From Chrysoporthe austroafricana (Eukaryota; Ascomycota; Sordariomycetes; Diaporthales; Cryphonectriaceae): a stretch of DNA of 64,000 bases. Position numbers and translations under genes: made by a program. The notes under the pieces were generated by a model that worked only from the letters and a program-made list of their open reading frames with translations, did not search any database and was not told the DNA's origin. How positions within the stretch are numbered: the stretch's first letter is position 1; every line of letters starts with the position of its first letter. Below are positions 11,854 through 22,071 of the stretch, in pieces. Where the stretch lies: assembly GCA_001051155.2 (NCBI GenBank), contig JYIP02000001.1:5952001-6016000 (forward strand), written 5' to 3'.

Positions 11854-13808
11854 TCAGATCTTGATACTGTCCAGCTTCCGGATCACTCTCTCCCCAAACT
11901 CAAGCTGAAGCCGGGCATCGTAATTCGCTTGACGATCATCGATCCCATCGAACCCGTCGAACCCAAAATCGCCGGACAGACAGCTCGTCACCGCCGCCAT
12001 ATAGACGTCCCCAACGTCCGCGGCCAGGTTCATCAAGCCTTCCTGGCTGAGCAGCCGCGTCTGCGCGTCCTTGATATCGTCAACGTGGATACCCTTCGCA
12101 GCGTTGATACCCAGGATGACGTCGACAGGCTTCCACATGCCTATCTCGTACAGCACAACCCCGAGGCTGTATATGTCGTAGATCTTGTTAAAACCCTGCG
12201 GCCCGTCGCGGGGTATGCCGAACTGCATCGCAGGATGGCGGTACAACTCGTGGTGTCGGTTCTCGGCCGGTCTCTCCGGTACCTCGTCCGAGTTCGCCGG
12301 GCGCGAGTAGTCAAAGCCAGCAAGATACGGCCCTGCCGAGATGCTGAAGGGGAAAATGATGTTCTCGCTCCGCAGTCCTTTGTGGGTCCAGTCAGTCGCA
12401 TGAAGGTACCAGATGGAGGTAGCCACCGCTCGAGCCATCTGAAGCCTTGATGTTAGGGATGGCTTTGGTTGGCGTGACACGATCATATCGGACAGGCGAG
12501 GAGGTAAGTATGCGCCCTCACCTCGGAAGGCGAAGCCGAATCGATGATTGTCCGGTTCATAGATGTATCCTACGCAGTCCGGCACTCGAAATCCGTCTGG
12601 CTTCTGCTCATCCCTGAGGATAGTAGCAAGCTTGGAGATGCGGTCCTGAACATAGGAAGGCGGCTTTCCCTGGTAATTAGTCGGCTGGTCTGTCGCAGCG
12701 TGTTAGCCTATTCACTTGTAAATAAGCAATAAACAGCAGAGGTTACCAGACCAATGCCGGCAGCTTCAGCTAGGAATATCGCAACTAGGCAAATAGCGGG
12801 ATAAAACGTACAATACCTCCATTCCAACCAAACAGGGATCTCTTCGTAGATCCCCCATGCTCCAGAAGGCCGGCCTTCGAGATTGTCTTCCCCCATTATT
12901 AACAATTTGGTACCATCAAGACGTATCGAGCGTGTAGGTTTTCGCGTGTCTCCTAAGTGTGACTTGATGAGGTCCTCATCAGAAGCATCGTCCGCCGCCT
13001 CCATAGCAATATTGAAGGCTTTGAAACGGGTGAGCCGTAGCAGTCGTTGTTCATGGGCCGGCATGACCTTGTATTTTGTTGTTGCTTTCAAAGAAGCCAT
13101 TAGATCGACCAATTGCTCAAACTTATCATTTGCCTGCAGTATCGACGTGAATGAATCCTGCTGCATCTGCAAATGGACGTCCTGTTGACGCCTGTCAAAA
13201 AAGTAGACCATGTTCTCGTTGAGAGCAGTCAGCTTCGCCAGGAGCAGCTCGAACTCGGTCTGGTCGAATGCGGCCCATCTCAGCCGCCGGGGAAAAGCCC
13301 GTGTCTTCTTGACAAAAGACGTTGCTTTCCGCTGTAGCGTATGATTCGACCGCACAGAAACGGTCCCTGGGGCCTCGTCCGTGCTCCCGTAGTCGCTATC
13401 GACTCCTGACCGGTCAAGCTCGACCTCGTAGGACCCGCTCAGCCGGACGAGCTCGAGCAGCACGAGCCTGATGTCCTGGAGTGACCCGTTGACCTTTTGC
13501 TTGTTTAGCCGCAGCCCAGAGCTCATCGTCCTCTCATCTTCGGAGAGATTGGCCAGCACTGCCCAGTCTACAAGCTTATCTCGCTCTATGCGGAGCCGAA
13601 CTTGAAGGTGCCGACTGCGCTGTGGCATGTCGGAAGCCTCTAATAGGAGTTGGTAGACTGAAGGCCTCGTCAGCGCACTTGCAGAACCTCAGCGCTTCGT
13701 ATAGTACTACACTCTTCGATCCTAACCGTATTAATTGCAGGCGGTGCCTGACGACTTACCTTTGACGCATATTGCGAAGAGCTCGAAGCTCAGCGATGTG
13801 GCGTCCAT
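11854..13808 (-). CDS. HeLo-domain protein with C-terminal pseudokinase
   Basis: Three exons (13808-13760, 13657-12812, 12689-11854) join in frame to 576 residues. The N-terminal about 220 residues match the HeLo (prion-inhibition and propagation) helical domain: an SFELFAICVK start, then YQLLLEASD and a region with DKLVDWAVLANL. The C-terminal about 320 residues are kinase-like (EWRYY, FGFAF, a YLHATDWTHKGLRSEN loop, YDIYSLGVVLYEIG). The usual catalytic residues are altered: the expected VAIK Lys is Arg in LEWRYY, HRD reads HKG and DFG reads GFD, so it is probably a pseudokinase. HeLo domains of HET-S-type proteins are membrane-targeting effectors of fungal incompatibility and programmed cell death; a similar role here is inference. 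No HET-s prion-forming repeat was seen at the C-terminus. The middle GEGAYLPPRLSDMI segment is kept as coding although a GTGAGG donor-like site precedes it. Confidence 0.88.
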
Positions 13809-14973
13809 CCCCGAACATAGTCTTGGTGTCGGGTGGCGTAGTACCCCGGACAGCGTCAATCCGAGAAACGCATACACTTGAATGGGCAGGATTTGTGGAA
13901 ACGCTTCAAAAGGATCCTGTAAAAAGATCGTATGAACGAAAATGCAGACAGGTCGTGTGGATTATTGCCCTGTCGGGCGAGGGCGGTGTTCAAATGGAGC
14001 TGCAGGTCATCCTCAGTCAGCCGCTCTCAGCCCCCAAGCCTTGTTGGGCCGAGCTCGCTGGCCACGACCCGCCGCCTGCCTTGACACACGGCCGGAGTCG
14101 TGGCGACCCTACTGTAAAAACCATGTGGCTAGGCTGCTCGTTCTCGGACTCAGACACACAGGCTCGCAGGTGAGTCTTGGCAGGACCGCTCTCTCACATG
14201 ATGATCTCTTCTGTGGACGTCAGCAGCCGCTGTGCGGGCCATGCGATGCTTCGAAGGCGAAGGACAACTGGGAGACAGGGTGGGATCGAGATCGGGGAAT
14301 TCATATTCCAAGAAATTGGGCTTCTTCTTGATCATGCTCAGCAGAGCCCCTTTGCCTCTTCTCAACTCCACAGGAAGAATCGCGGGCGAGCTTTATTCCA
14401 GCCTGGCAGCATTGACCCGCAGAGGCTCGACCTTCCTGTTGACCGCGGCCTGGGGAGCAGGCCCGCAGAAGCCTCGCTGGTGCCGAATTACATTATCACA
14501 TAAGCAGTGTTCTCTCATACAATTGCAACATATCCAGCGCCTTTCCCCAGCGCAGGGCTGGGGCCTCGCCTAGCCCAGCTCGGGACGAACCCCTAACCCG
14601 CAGCAAGCCCGCGTGTAAGTCCTTTGTAAGTCCGTCCTGCAATGCAAGATGCAAGTCATCGTAAGGTTGGGCGGCGGCCCATCTCACCTCAGCTCAGCTC
14701 GCTGCGCAAGGAACTTCTTCTAGACTCACCTCAGCTCATTCGCGGCCCCATCCTCGCGTTTCGAATGTGGTTTGCTCGGACTGCTGCGCCTCTTCGCTCT
14801 CACTTTAAGGCTCACCAACCTTCTGACGTCCACCGTTACTTACTGCTCTCGCGAGGGCTGATCCTTAAAACATCAGCACCCACCCCCAGCGGCTTCACCG
14901 ACGAGCCCCCTCCCTCCCCCCTGAGTAACCAGTCTGAGGACGACGAGGGGGTCTCGAGAGAGCGAGAGACAGG
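13809..14973. other. Intergenic region, no gene seen
   Basis: This separates divergently oriented genes (HeLo-pseudokinase on minus, small membrane protein on plus) and probably contains both promoters. The short frames present have no recognisable family and mutually overlap. Confidence 0.55.
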
Positions 14974-15321
14974 ATGTCGCCTATCGGCACCCTCGCCCTC
15001 GCCATCACCTTCGGCGCCCACCTCCTGGGCGCCTTCACGCGCTTGACCCACGGCCGCTACACGCCGGGTTTCTACGCCTACCAGCTCGACCGCGCGCCCG
15101 ACAACGCGTCCACGTGGTTCATCCCGTACGTCGACCTCGTGCTCTGCGCGATGCTGGCGGCGGGCCCGGCCGCGCGGATGGCGGGCGCGTCGCTGTCTGC
15201 GCTGATGCAGTTCTTCGGCATCTTCATGCGCGTGCGCGAGGACAAGGAGGCCGGGCCGGACCTGGCGCTCGTCTGCTGTGCCGTGGTGGCGGTTCTGGAC
15301 TGTTCGTTCGCGGGGTCGTGA
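14974..15321 (+). CDS. Small multi-pass membrane protein, function unknown
   Basis: A single-exon frame of 115 residues with three or four hydrophobic segments: about 3-22, 45-65, 67-85 and 95-112. A charged loop (RVREDKEAGPD) separates the last two. The layout resembles small fungal integral membrane proteins of unknown function; I do not recognise a named family. The ATG follows a purine-rich sequence ending AGGATG. The opposite strand is also open for over 200 codons, as GC-rich coding sequence often is, but that frame is Arg/Gly-rich without domain signal. The regular hydrophobic periodicity supports the plus-strand gene. Confidence 0.7.
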   Translation: MSPIGTLALAITFGAHLLGAFTRLTHGRYTPGFYAYQLDRAPDNASTWFIPYVDLVLCAMLAAGPAARMAGASLSALMQFFGIFMRVREDKEAGPDLALVCCAVVAVLDCSFAGS

Positions 15322-16103
15322 TGCGGGCGCAGGCTTGGTTACAAATAGCGAGAATTGCAGATCGGCAGGACGAAGTCCACCCCCGTCTTCCTGACACAGA
15401 CCTCCCCTTGAGTACATGTGATCCGTCTTCTCGCATCCGGCCAGACCAGAAGGTGACACGGCACCTGCGCTCGCGTACCAACCATGCATAGGGCCCCTGA
15501 AGTGCTAATTTCCTTCCGGTCTTCATGTATAGAGCTTACCGGACCGAGGCCTGGCGGCCATCTGTCTGTGGAACATCGTTCTGCTCATGTGTTCCCTGAA
15601 TGAGGGCCAGAATTAGACAGCTTTAATTAACTCTGTGGACCCTGTCTGGGGTGCCTGTCCGTTTGGATCAATCGCAGGGTCGACCTTCAGATTTAGCTGC
15701 TCTCAGAGCCGGACAGGCAAGAATCAGCCATCCTCCAACCTGAAGCAGCCTCGCTTCTGAAGCAGCCTCGCTTCTCTCGAAGGTCTCAGCTTCAAGGTGT
15801 CTGCTCCGGGCCGGTCAATGCTGCCATCTGATTCGCCCATGTAATGTCCTCGAAGCTGCATCAGGCGGTACTGGTCCCTTGCCCCCGCTCCGCCGCCGTC
15901 TTTCAGACTGCAGTCATGATGAGTCTCCCTGCACGCAGCGGCTGAGATCCGAAACGCCCAAAGGCGTGCGTTATCTTCGCAGTATCGGCGCCGAAGCTGA
16001 GCCGCCTGGTTTCCATCAGGCCGAAGCATGTATCGAGCACCGTGTCGACGCCGCACATATCGTGGCCCGGATTCCTGTGCCCGAGCACAACCCTCACCAC
16101 ACC
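15322..16103. other. Intergenic region between convergent genes
   Basis: This is the 3' flank of the small membrane protein gene and of the deaminase gene. A short direct duplication, AAGCAGCCTCGCTTCT, occurs near 15742-15776. No gene is supported. Confidence 0.5.
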
Positions 16104-16604
16104 CTACGACACATGCCCGGCCTTCGCAACCTTCAGGATCGCCTCCTCCATCCCCGCAACGTGCTGGAACCTCACACCGGCCCGCTCGAGCGCCTCCCGG
16201 CCCGTGTTCTCCTGCACAAACTCCTTGGGCTCCATGACGCCCACGTAGACCACGTCGATGACGCCCGCAAGCCGCAGGATCCTCTCGGCGCAGGGCAGGT
16301 TCCCGCTCAGCCGCTTGGAGCAGGGCTCGACTGTCGTGTAGAGGGCCAGGTTCCGGGGGAGGACGTCTCCCAGCTGTTCCTCGGGCACGCCGTGCTCCTG
16401 CGAGAGCTTCATGAGGCAGCACTGCTCTGCGTGCGTGTTGCCCTCGAGCTCGAGGGTGTAGCCGTCCGCCAGTATGGTGTTGGTGGACTGGTCTACCAAC
16501 ACCGCACCGACGCAGAAATTTGTGGGTTTTGGAGGGGATTTACTGGCCAGGCTGAGGGCATATTGCATATAGGCAAGGTGGCCATTGGGTTTGATGTCCG
16601 CCAT
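16104..16604 (-). CDS. CMP/dCMP-type (riboflavin-like) deaminase
   Basis: A single-exon gene of 166 residues. The zinc-dependent deaminase signature is complete: GNTHAEQCC (HAE, zinc His and catalytic Glu at about residues 56-58) and TVEPCSKRLSGNLPCAERIL (PC-x8-C, zinc cysteines). The core starts almost at residue 1 (AYMQYALSLASKS) and VGAVLVD precedes the HAE motif as in this superfamily. It should hydrolytically deaminate a pyrimidine-type substrate in the cytosol. The arrangement resembles fungal diaminohydroxyphosphoribosylamino-pyrimidine deaminases of riboflavin synthesis, but a cytidylate-type substrate cannot be excluded. It is transcribed divergently from the J-domain gene, with 335 bp between the two start codons. 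Confidence 0.9.
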   Translation of the reverse strand: MADIKPNGHLAYMQYALSLASKSPPKPTNFCVGAVLVDQSTNTILADGYTLELEGNTHAEQCCLMKLSQEHGVPEEQLGDVLPRNLALYTTVEPCSKRLSGNLPCAERILRLAGVIDVVYVGVMEPKEFVQENTGREALERAGVRFQHVAGMEEAILKVAKAGHVS

Positions 16605-16939
16605 GGCGTGAGACTTTTGTTGGTATGGATATATTTTAGTAAGGGGCCTGGAAATCCGGTGCTTACAATGGTGAGGACCTGGGTGGAATGGGATGACGTT
16701 CGAAGCTGCCCCTGTACGCTCTGCAACCCACTGTGGGAGCCGGCGCCAGACCCCTGTCGAGGCACACAGCAGGAGCGTACTGGGGGCCTGTCTGCTAGCT
16801 TACAGTGGTTGACCCCACCTCGAGGAGCACCCAAAGCTCGACGCGTCTGTCGCGTTATCCAACTTTCGAGGCTCGCCCGCCCTCTCCATCGCCCCCCTTG
16901 CACAAAGATACCTCCAGCACAACAACCACACGATCCACC
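16605..16939. promoter_or_regulatory. Divergent promoter between deaminase and J-protein genes
   Basis: The 335-bp spacer between two divergent ATGs must hold both core promoters. An AT-rich TATA-like element (about 16627-16640) lies very close to the deaminase start, and a pyrimidine-rich leader precedes the J-protein ATG. Confidence 0.5.
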
Positions 16940-17984
16940 ATGTCTGACATCGAGGATAACAACGATGTAGACCTGCCCGCCATCGACCCCTACGAGGTCC
17001 TTGGGCTTGAGCGCGACGCGTCGGCCAACGAGGTCAAGTCGGCCTACCGCAAAGCCGCGCTGAAGCACCACCCAGGTACGCCCTCTGCCCCATCTAGCTG
17101 GCCCCCACAAGGCCACGATGCTATACTTTACGGTACGAGCTGAGGTCTCACTGCCGAGGACAACAGACAAGGTCCCCGCCTCGCAGAAGGAAGAGGCACA
17201 CACCACGTTCCAGCGCATCGCACTGGCCCACGCCGTCCTGTCAGACCCCCTGCGGCGCAAGCGCTACGACACCACCGGCTCCACCTCGGAGTGCATCCTC
17301 GACGCCGACGGCTTCAACTGGACCGAGTACTACCGCGAGGCCTTCGTGGACGCTGTCAGCACCAGCGCCATCGACGAGTTTGCCAAGAAGTACAAGGGCA
17401 GCGACGAGGAGCGGGACGACGTCCTGGCCGCGTACGAGGATCACAGGGGGAACATGGGGAAGCTGTACGAGACCGTCATGCTCAGCAGCGTGCTGGAGGA
17501 CGACGAGCGGTTCCGCGGGATCATCGACGAGGCGATCGAGAAGGGCGACGTCAAGGCGTTCAAGGCCTACACCCGGGAGAGCGCGGCGTCGAGAGAGGCG
17601 CGGAGGGACGCGGCCAAGCAGGAAGAGGCCGAGGCGGAGGAGTATGCGAAGGAGCTGGGCGTGCACGACAAGCTCTTCGGGGCCAAGAAGGATGCCGGTG
17701 CCAAGGGCAAGGGTAAGGGCAAGGCGAAGGGGAAGGAGAACGCCGAGGACGCGCTCGCCGCGCTGATACGGGGCCGGCAGAAGGAGCGCGGCGATGCGTT
17801 CCTGGACTCGCTGGCGGAGAAGTACGGCGCCACTGCGGGCCCGGCCAAGAAGGGCAGGAAGAAGCAGGTCGAGGAGGAGCCGGACGAGGAGGCCTTTCAG
17901 GCTGCTGCTGCCAGGCTAAGCTCAAAGAAGAAGAAGGCGGGCGAGGACCCGGCACCCAAGGCGAGTAAGAAGGCAAGGCGTTGA
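16940..17984 (+). CDS. J-domain co-chaperone, DNAJC9-like
   Basis: Two exons (16940-17075, 17167-17984) encode 317 residues. The J domain occupies about residues 15-85: DPYEVLGLERDASANEVK, then YRKAALKHHPDK with the HPD motif, then QRIALAHAVLSDPLRRKRYD. The Asp of HPD is made by joining G from exon 1 to AC of exon 2, so the 91-bp intron splits the catalytic tripeptide. The long C-terminal region (GDVKAFKAY, then a Lys/Glu-rich helical stretch and Lys-rich tail) matches the DNAJC9 family, which stimulates Hsp70 and in animals chaperones histones in the nucleus. The basic tails (KGKGKGKAKGK, SKKKKAG, SKKARR) are consistent with nuclear location. Confidence 0.93.
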
Positions 17985-18540
17985 GGGTCTCGTGCGGTCT
18001 GTTTGCCTTTTGCATTTTCAGTCTGGCGTTGGGGGTCTCGGATGGATATGGCTAGGACCAATGGGTTGTGTTATGGCCAGAGTCAGTGCATTGACGACTT
18101 TATGAACATGGACGTGGCCAGAGACTCGGGCCCAAGCATGTTAGTGATACCAGAATCAACGATGCACTCTCGCTGCAGGTTTTTGTGATGCTTCAAGCAG
18201 ATCCTCTGTGGGGCTAGTCCTTCACAATTCAGGCGCTGGCTCAAATGCCACACACAAGACAAGCAGCCCTCACCGCCAAGGTAGAACAACGTGCCCTGCC
18301 ACCTGCGTCACCAAATCCCGCTGCAGAAGGTATTCTTTATCTTGGTCCCTAGCGGCGCAGACCCTAACCCTCCTGCTGAGCTTCCTCCGTCGACCTCCGC
18401 CTTCGGCGCCGCCTGCGGATGAACCTCCTCACCGGAGCCACGAGCTGCAGAGGAGGAGGAAAAGAGCCACAAGTCACTCCTTTTCTTTGTTTCTTTCTCC
18501 TTCTCATAGCACCTGCGTCACCCCACAAGCTGAGGACAAG
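17985..18540. other. Intergenic region, promoter of pyrroline-5-carboxylate reductase gene
   Basis: About 555 bp between two tandem plus-strand genes. It is pyrimidine-rich towards the ATG at 18541, as is common for fungal leaders, and no frame in it is convincing. Confidence 0.5.
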
Positions 18541-19749
18541 ATGGCGCCCGACCTCTCATCGCAGAACATCTGCTTCATCGGTACGTCGACGGGTCCTCAG
18601 ACTCTCTCTTGAGACACGCCCCGCGCGCCGGTGGGCCTCAGATGAGATGAGATGAGATGAGATGCGCGCCTCTCCTCCCATATTCCTTCGTAACCCAGGC
18701 TAATAAAACCTCCCCCCAAACAGGAGGCGGCAACATGGCGGCGGCCATCATCTCCGGGCTCGTCGCCACGTCCTTCGCCGCGGCCCGGACCCAGATCCAC
18801 GTCGCGGAGCCCTGGGACGTCAACCGCGACAAGATGGCCGCGCTCGGCGTCCGCACCACCACCTCCAACGCCGAGGCCGCCGCCGGCGCCACCATCCTCA
18901 TCCTGGCCGTCAAGCCGCAGGTCGCCAAGGACGTGTGCCGGGAGCTCGCGGGCGCGTGGTCCGGCGCGGAGCCCGCCGCCGGCGGGGACGAGCCGCAGGC
19001 CAAGAGGGCCCGGGTCGAGGGCGGGGCCTTGCCCCTGGTCGTGAGCATCGCCGCCGGCATCACCGCCGAGAGCCTGCGCAAGTGGTGCACCACCGCCGAC
19101 GGCCGCACGCCCCCCGTGGTGAGGGTCATGCCGAACACACCCGCGCTGCTGGGCGAGGGCGCCTCGGGCATCTATGCCGGGGACGACGTGAGCTCGGAGC
19201 AGAAGGAGCAGGTCACCGCCCTGCTGGGGAGCGTGAGCAAGACGACGGAGTGGGTCGACAAGGAGGAGCTGCTGGACGTCGTGACTGGTCTGTCTGGTAC
19301 GTGCCCCCCTCCCCCTTTCTTCACACATGCTACTCACCTCATCGGTGCCATCCCAACCACACCTTTCTCTCCATCTTGCTGTTCAGCTCTGTCTGGTGTC
19401 GTTCTATCCTGGACCGCGGTGACTGAGACCCGAGACAGGCTCCGGCCCCGCCTACTTCTTCGCCATGGTGGAGCACCTCGTCACCGCCGCGACGAAGCTC
19501 GGCCTGCCGGAGGAGCAGGCCACCCGCCTGGCCAAGCAGACGTGCCTCGGTGCGGGTCGGATGCTCGTGGAGGCCGATGCCGCGACCCCGCCGGCCCAGC
19601 TGCGCAAGAACGTCACCAGCCCGAAGGGCACCACCGAGGCCGCGCTCAAGAGCTTCGAGGCGTCTGGGTTCGAGGGGATTGTGGACAAGGCCGTGAGGGC
19701 TGCTACGGAGAGGGGCGAGGAGCTCGGGAGGACGCTGGGGGAGATGTGA
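18541..19749 (+). CDS. PRO3: Pyrroline-5-carboxylate reductase
   Basis: Three exons (18541-18580, 18724-19296, 19439-19749) encode 307 residues. The enzyme reduces 1-pyrroline-5-carboxylate to L-proline with NAD(P)H, the last step of proline synthesis. The Rossmann nucleotide loop FIGGGNMAAAIISGL begins at residue 12 and is assembled across intron 1. RVMPNTPALLGEGASGIYAG and the signature region SGPAYFFAMVEHL, LGAGRML and TSPKGTTEAAL are intact, the last holding the substrate and dimer contacts. A species-specific insert rich in Gly, Ala and Pro lies near residues 135-155. Both introns have GTACGT donors and CAG acceptors. Intron 1 contains a GATGA pentanucleotide repeat. Confidence 0.95.
18640..18663. 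repeat. GATGA pentanucleotide repeat in an intron
   Basis: Four to five tandem copies of GATGA lie inside intron 1 of the pyrroline-5-carboxylate reductase gene. Confidence 0.85.
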
Positions 19750-20050
19750 GGCAGTCTCGCGGGGCGTCAGGACCTTGGGGCCGCGCCGAGGTGTTGGTCG
19801 GACCCTGAGAAGGTCGTCGTCTGGTCTGTCTAGCTCGAGACTTGGGTCTAGAGCAGAGATTATATGGGCGGGCAGAATAGACCGCACATCAGCTCATGGC
19901 ATAGACTTCAACCGTCTCCAACACAGATATGCAGATGACTCAGATTGATACCAGACCCCGAGCGCGCCTAAGCTTTTGATGATACAGAAAACTACTCACC
20001 AAGGCCCCGCAGTTTTGTATAATACAACAAAGAAACCAAAAAAAAAAAAN

Positions 20051-20141
<91 letters not shown>

Positions 20142-20414
20142 AAAAAAAAGAAAAAAACAACAACGACTGCGCCCACCGCTGCTTCTGCACGAGGTGGTCC
20201 CAGAATGCACTCCTTATCCCTCCATTTGAAACATACAAGAGGCCGTATTCACGAGGCCAGGGGCGGAGACGCCGGCTGGACTGTCGGTCCAGATCCCCGC
20301 GATGCTGATGCTGAATACTTTATACACGAGGTATGCTGTCTACCGATCCTTGCTGGGCGCGCAGGGCCGCAAGGATAGGACCGCAGGCCCTCGGTTCCAA
20401 CCCCGTCCGGAGAT
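19750..20414. other. Convergent intergenic region with a long poly-A tract
   Basis: The 3' flanks of the reductase gene (+) and the exchanger gene (-) meet here. The middle is an A homopolymer of about 120 nt with one N; nothing else is recognisable. Confidence 0.7.
20038..20157. repeat. Poly-A tract with a single N
   Basis: An A run broken only by an N at 20050 and two G residues near its end. The length and the lone N suggest an assembly join rather than a faithful genomic tract. Confidence 0.85.
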
Positions 20415-22071
20415 CTAGTTCAGCCCGAACAGCGAGAGGAACGGGTTGGCCCCGTCACGATCGAGAGCGTCACTGGGAGTAGCATAGAACGCGACGGCGA
20501 TGATGACGTAGAGACCGAACAGCATGGCGCCCTCCAGGTAGTTCGACCTGCCGTCCTGGACCACGTACGTGACCACGAGGACGGAGATGAAGAAGGCGAC
20601 GGTCTCGAAGGTCTCGAACTGGAAGTCCATCTCCTTGCCCATGGCCCAGCCCAGGAGCACCAGGAACGGCGTGACGAGCAGGGCGATCTGGATGCTGGAC
20701 CCGACCGCGACCCCCATGGCCTGTAGCATATCAGTGAGTGTGTACTTCGCGGAGAAAAAGGGAGGAGGGGCGGGGTGCGTGCGCCCAGGGTCAAAACTCA
20801 CAAGGTCCATCTTGTCCCTGACGGCCACAACACAGGCCGTGACGTGTTCCGCCGCGTTGCCCACGATCGGGATCAGAATCAGGCCGATGAAGTTCTTGCT
20901 GATCTTTCCCGTGGCGACGATGTCGTCAATGCTGTCGACAAGATAGTCGGCGCAGAAGGAGATGACGACGGTGACGCCGATGAGGACGGCGGCAGCAGAC
21001 CATGCGCTCATGGAGGCCTCCTCTGGCCCCTGCTGCTCCTCCTGCGCAGGCGACTCCTGGCCGGCCTCGGGGTTGAACAGATTCTTATGTGTTCGGAGCT
21101 GGAAGTAGAGGTAGAGCACGTATAACAGGAGCAGGATGATGGCCGTGCCGCGGGAGAGGATCAGGATGCTCTCAGTCGCGGCCTCAGGGTTCTTTCCCCT
21201 CTCGATGACCATGGCGAGGGTGGCGGGGATCACCATGGACGCGGTCGACAGCGCCATCAGGGAACAGGCGGTCTGCGCGGTGCCCGAGGCGAACTGCTGC
21301 TCGGACCCGACGCCTTCCGCGTCTACCATGTTGAAGATGCCACCCAGGAAGAAGCACATGCCCATGACGAGGAGGAGATTGGACAGGATCGAGCCCAGCA
21401 TGGAGGACTTCACGACCTCGATCTGGTCGTTCTGCAGAGCAATGATGCTCACCTGCCCCGGAGGCGTTAGCCGTCACACCAGCCGCAGCGACGGAACGGC
21501 GCTCTACTCACAATCAGCTCGACGGCATTGCCGAAGGTGGCATTGAGCAGGCCGCCGAGGGTCTCGCCCAGCCTGACCGAGATCTCCTCGGTCGCGAAGG
21601 AGAGGATGGAGGCCAGAGGGATGATGGCGAAGAAGTTGAGGGTGAAGACGGCGGTGGAGCCCCACTCGAGGGCGCCGGCGACGAGGCCGAGCGGCACGAA
21701 GACGAGAAGGACATTCACATAATCTGGCGAGCGATGAGTGCATGAACCGGAGCATCCAGAGCACGAGCGCAACGGCGCGTCGAGGGGTGGGCGCGGGAGG
21801 ACGTACTGCTGAGCAGGGTCACCTTGAAGACATTGAAACAGTGCACCGGCCACTTCACAAAGGGGTTCGGGTCGTCGAGGCCGGGGGTGCTGCGGGGGTC
21901 GAGGAAGACATGCCGCCAGAAGTCCTTGCGGCTGACGCCGTCGCTGTCGCTGGCGCCGGCGCCGTTGCCGTTCGGAAGGAGGGGGGTGGTCTCGTGGGCG
22001 GCATGGGATTGGCTCTCACCGGAGCCGGGGTTGCCGTTCGGGCTTAGGCCGGACCCGGTATTGGTCCGCAT
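20415..22071 (-). CDS. vcx1: Vacuolar Ca2+/H+ exchanger (CAX family)
   Basis: Four exons (22071-21807, 21723-21512, 21452-20802, 20720-20415) give 477 residues. The first about 80 residues are a hydrophilic cytosolic tail with a TTPLLPNG motif. Eleven or so membrane helices follow. The two inverted cation/H+ repeats are clear: [13 protein letters not shown] in the first half (spanning the exon 2/3 junction) and [20 protein letters not shown] in the second, with acidic stretches between ([17 protein letters not shown]). CAX transporters use the vacuolar proton gradient to load Ca2+ into the vacuole. The start at 22071 has an A at -3; an in-frame ATG at 22167 would add 32 residues that look non-conserved. 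Confidence 0.93.

Noticed and set aside
12489..12540. A GTGAGG donor-like site inside the pseudokinase region
   Set aside because: The sequence after it encodes LSDMI and KPSLTSRLQMARA, which fit the HeLo-kinase family, so splicing it out would remove conserved residues.
20334..20400. A GGTTCCAAC box suggestive of a tRNA B-box
   Set aside because: No matching A-box, anticodon stem or acceptor stem could be found around it.
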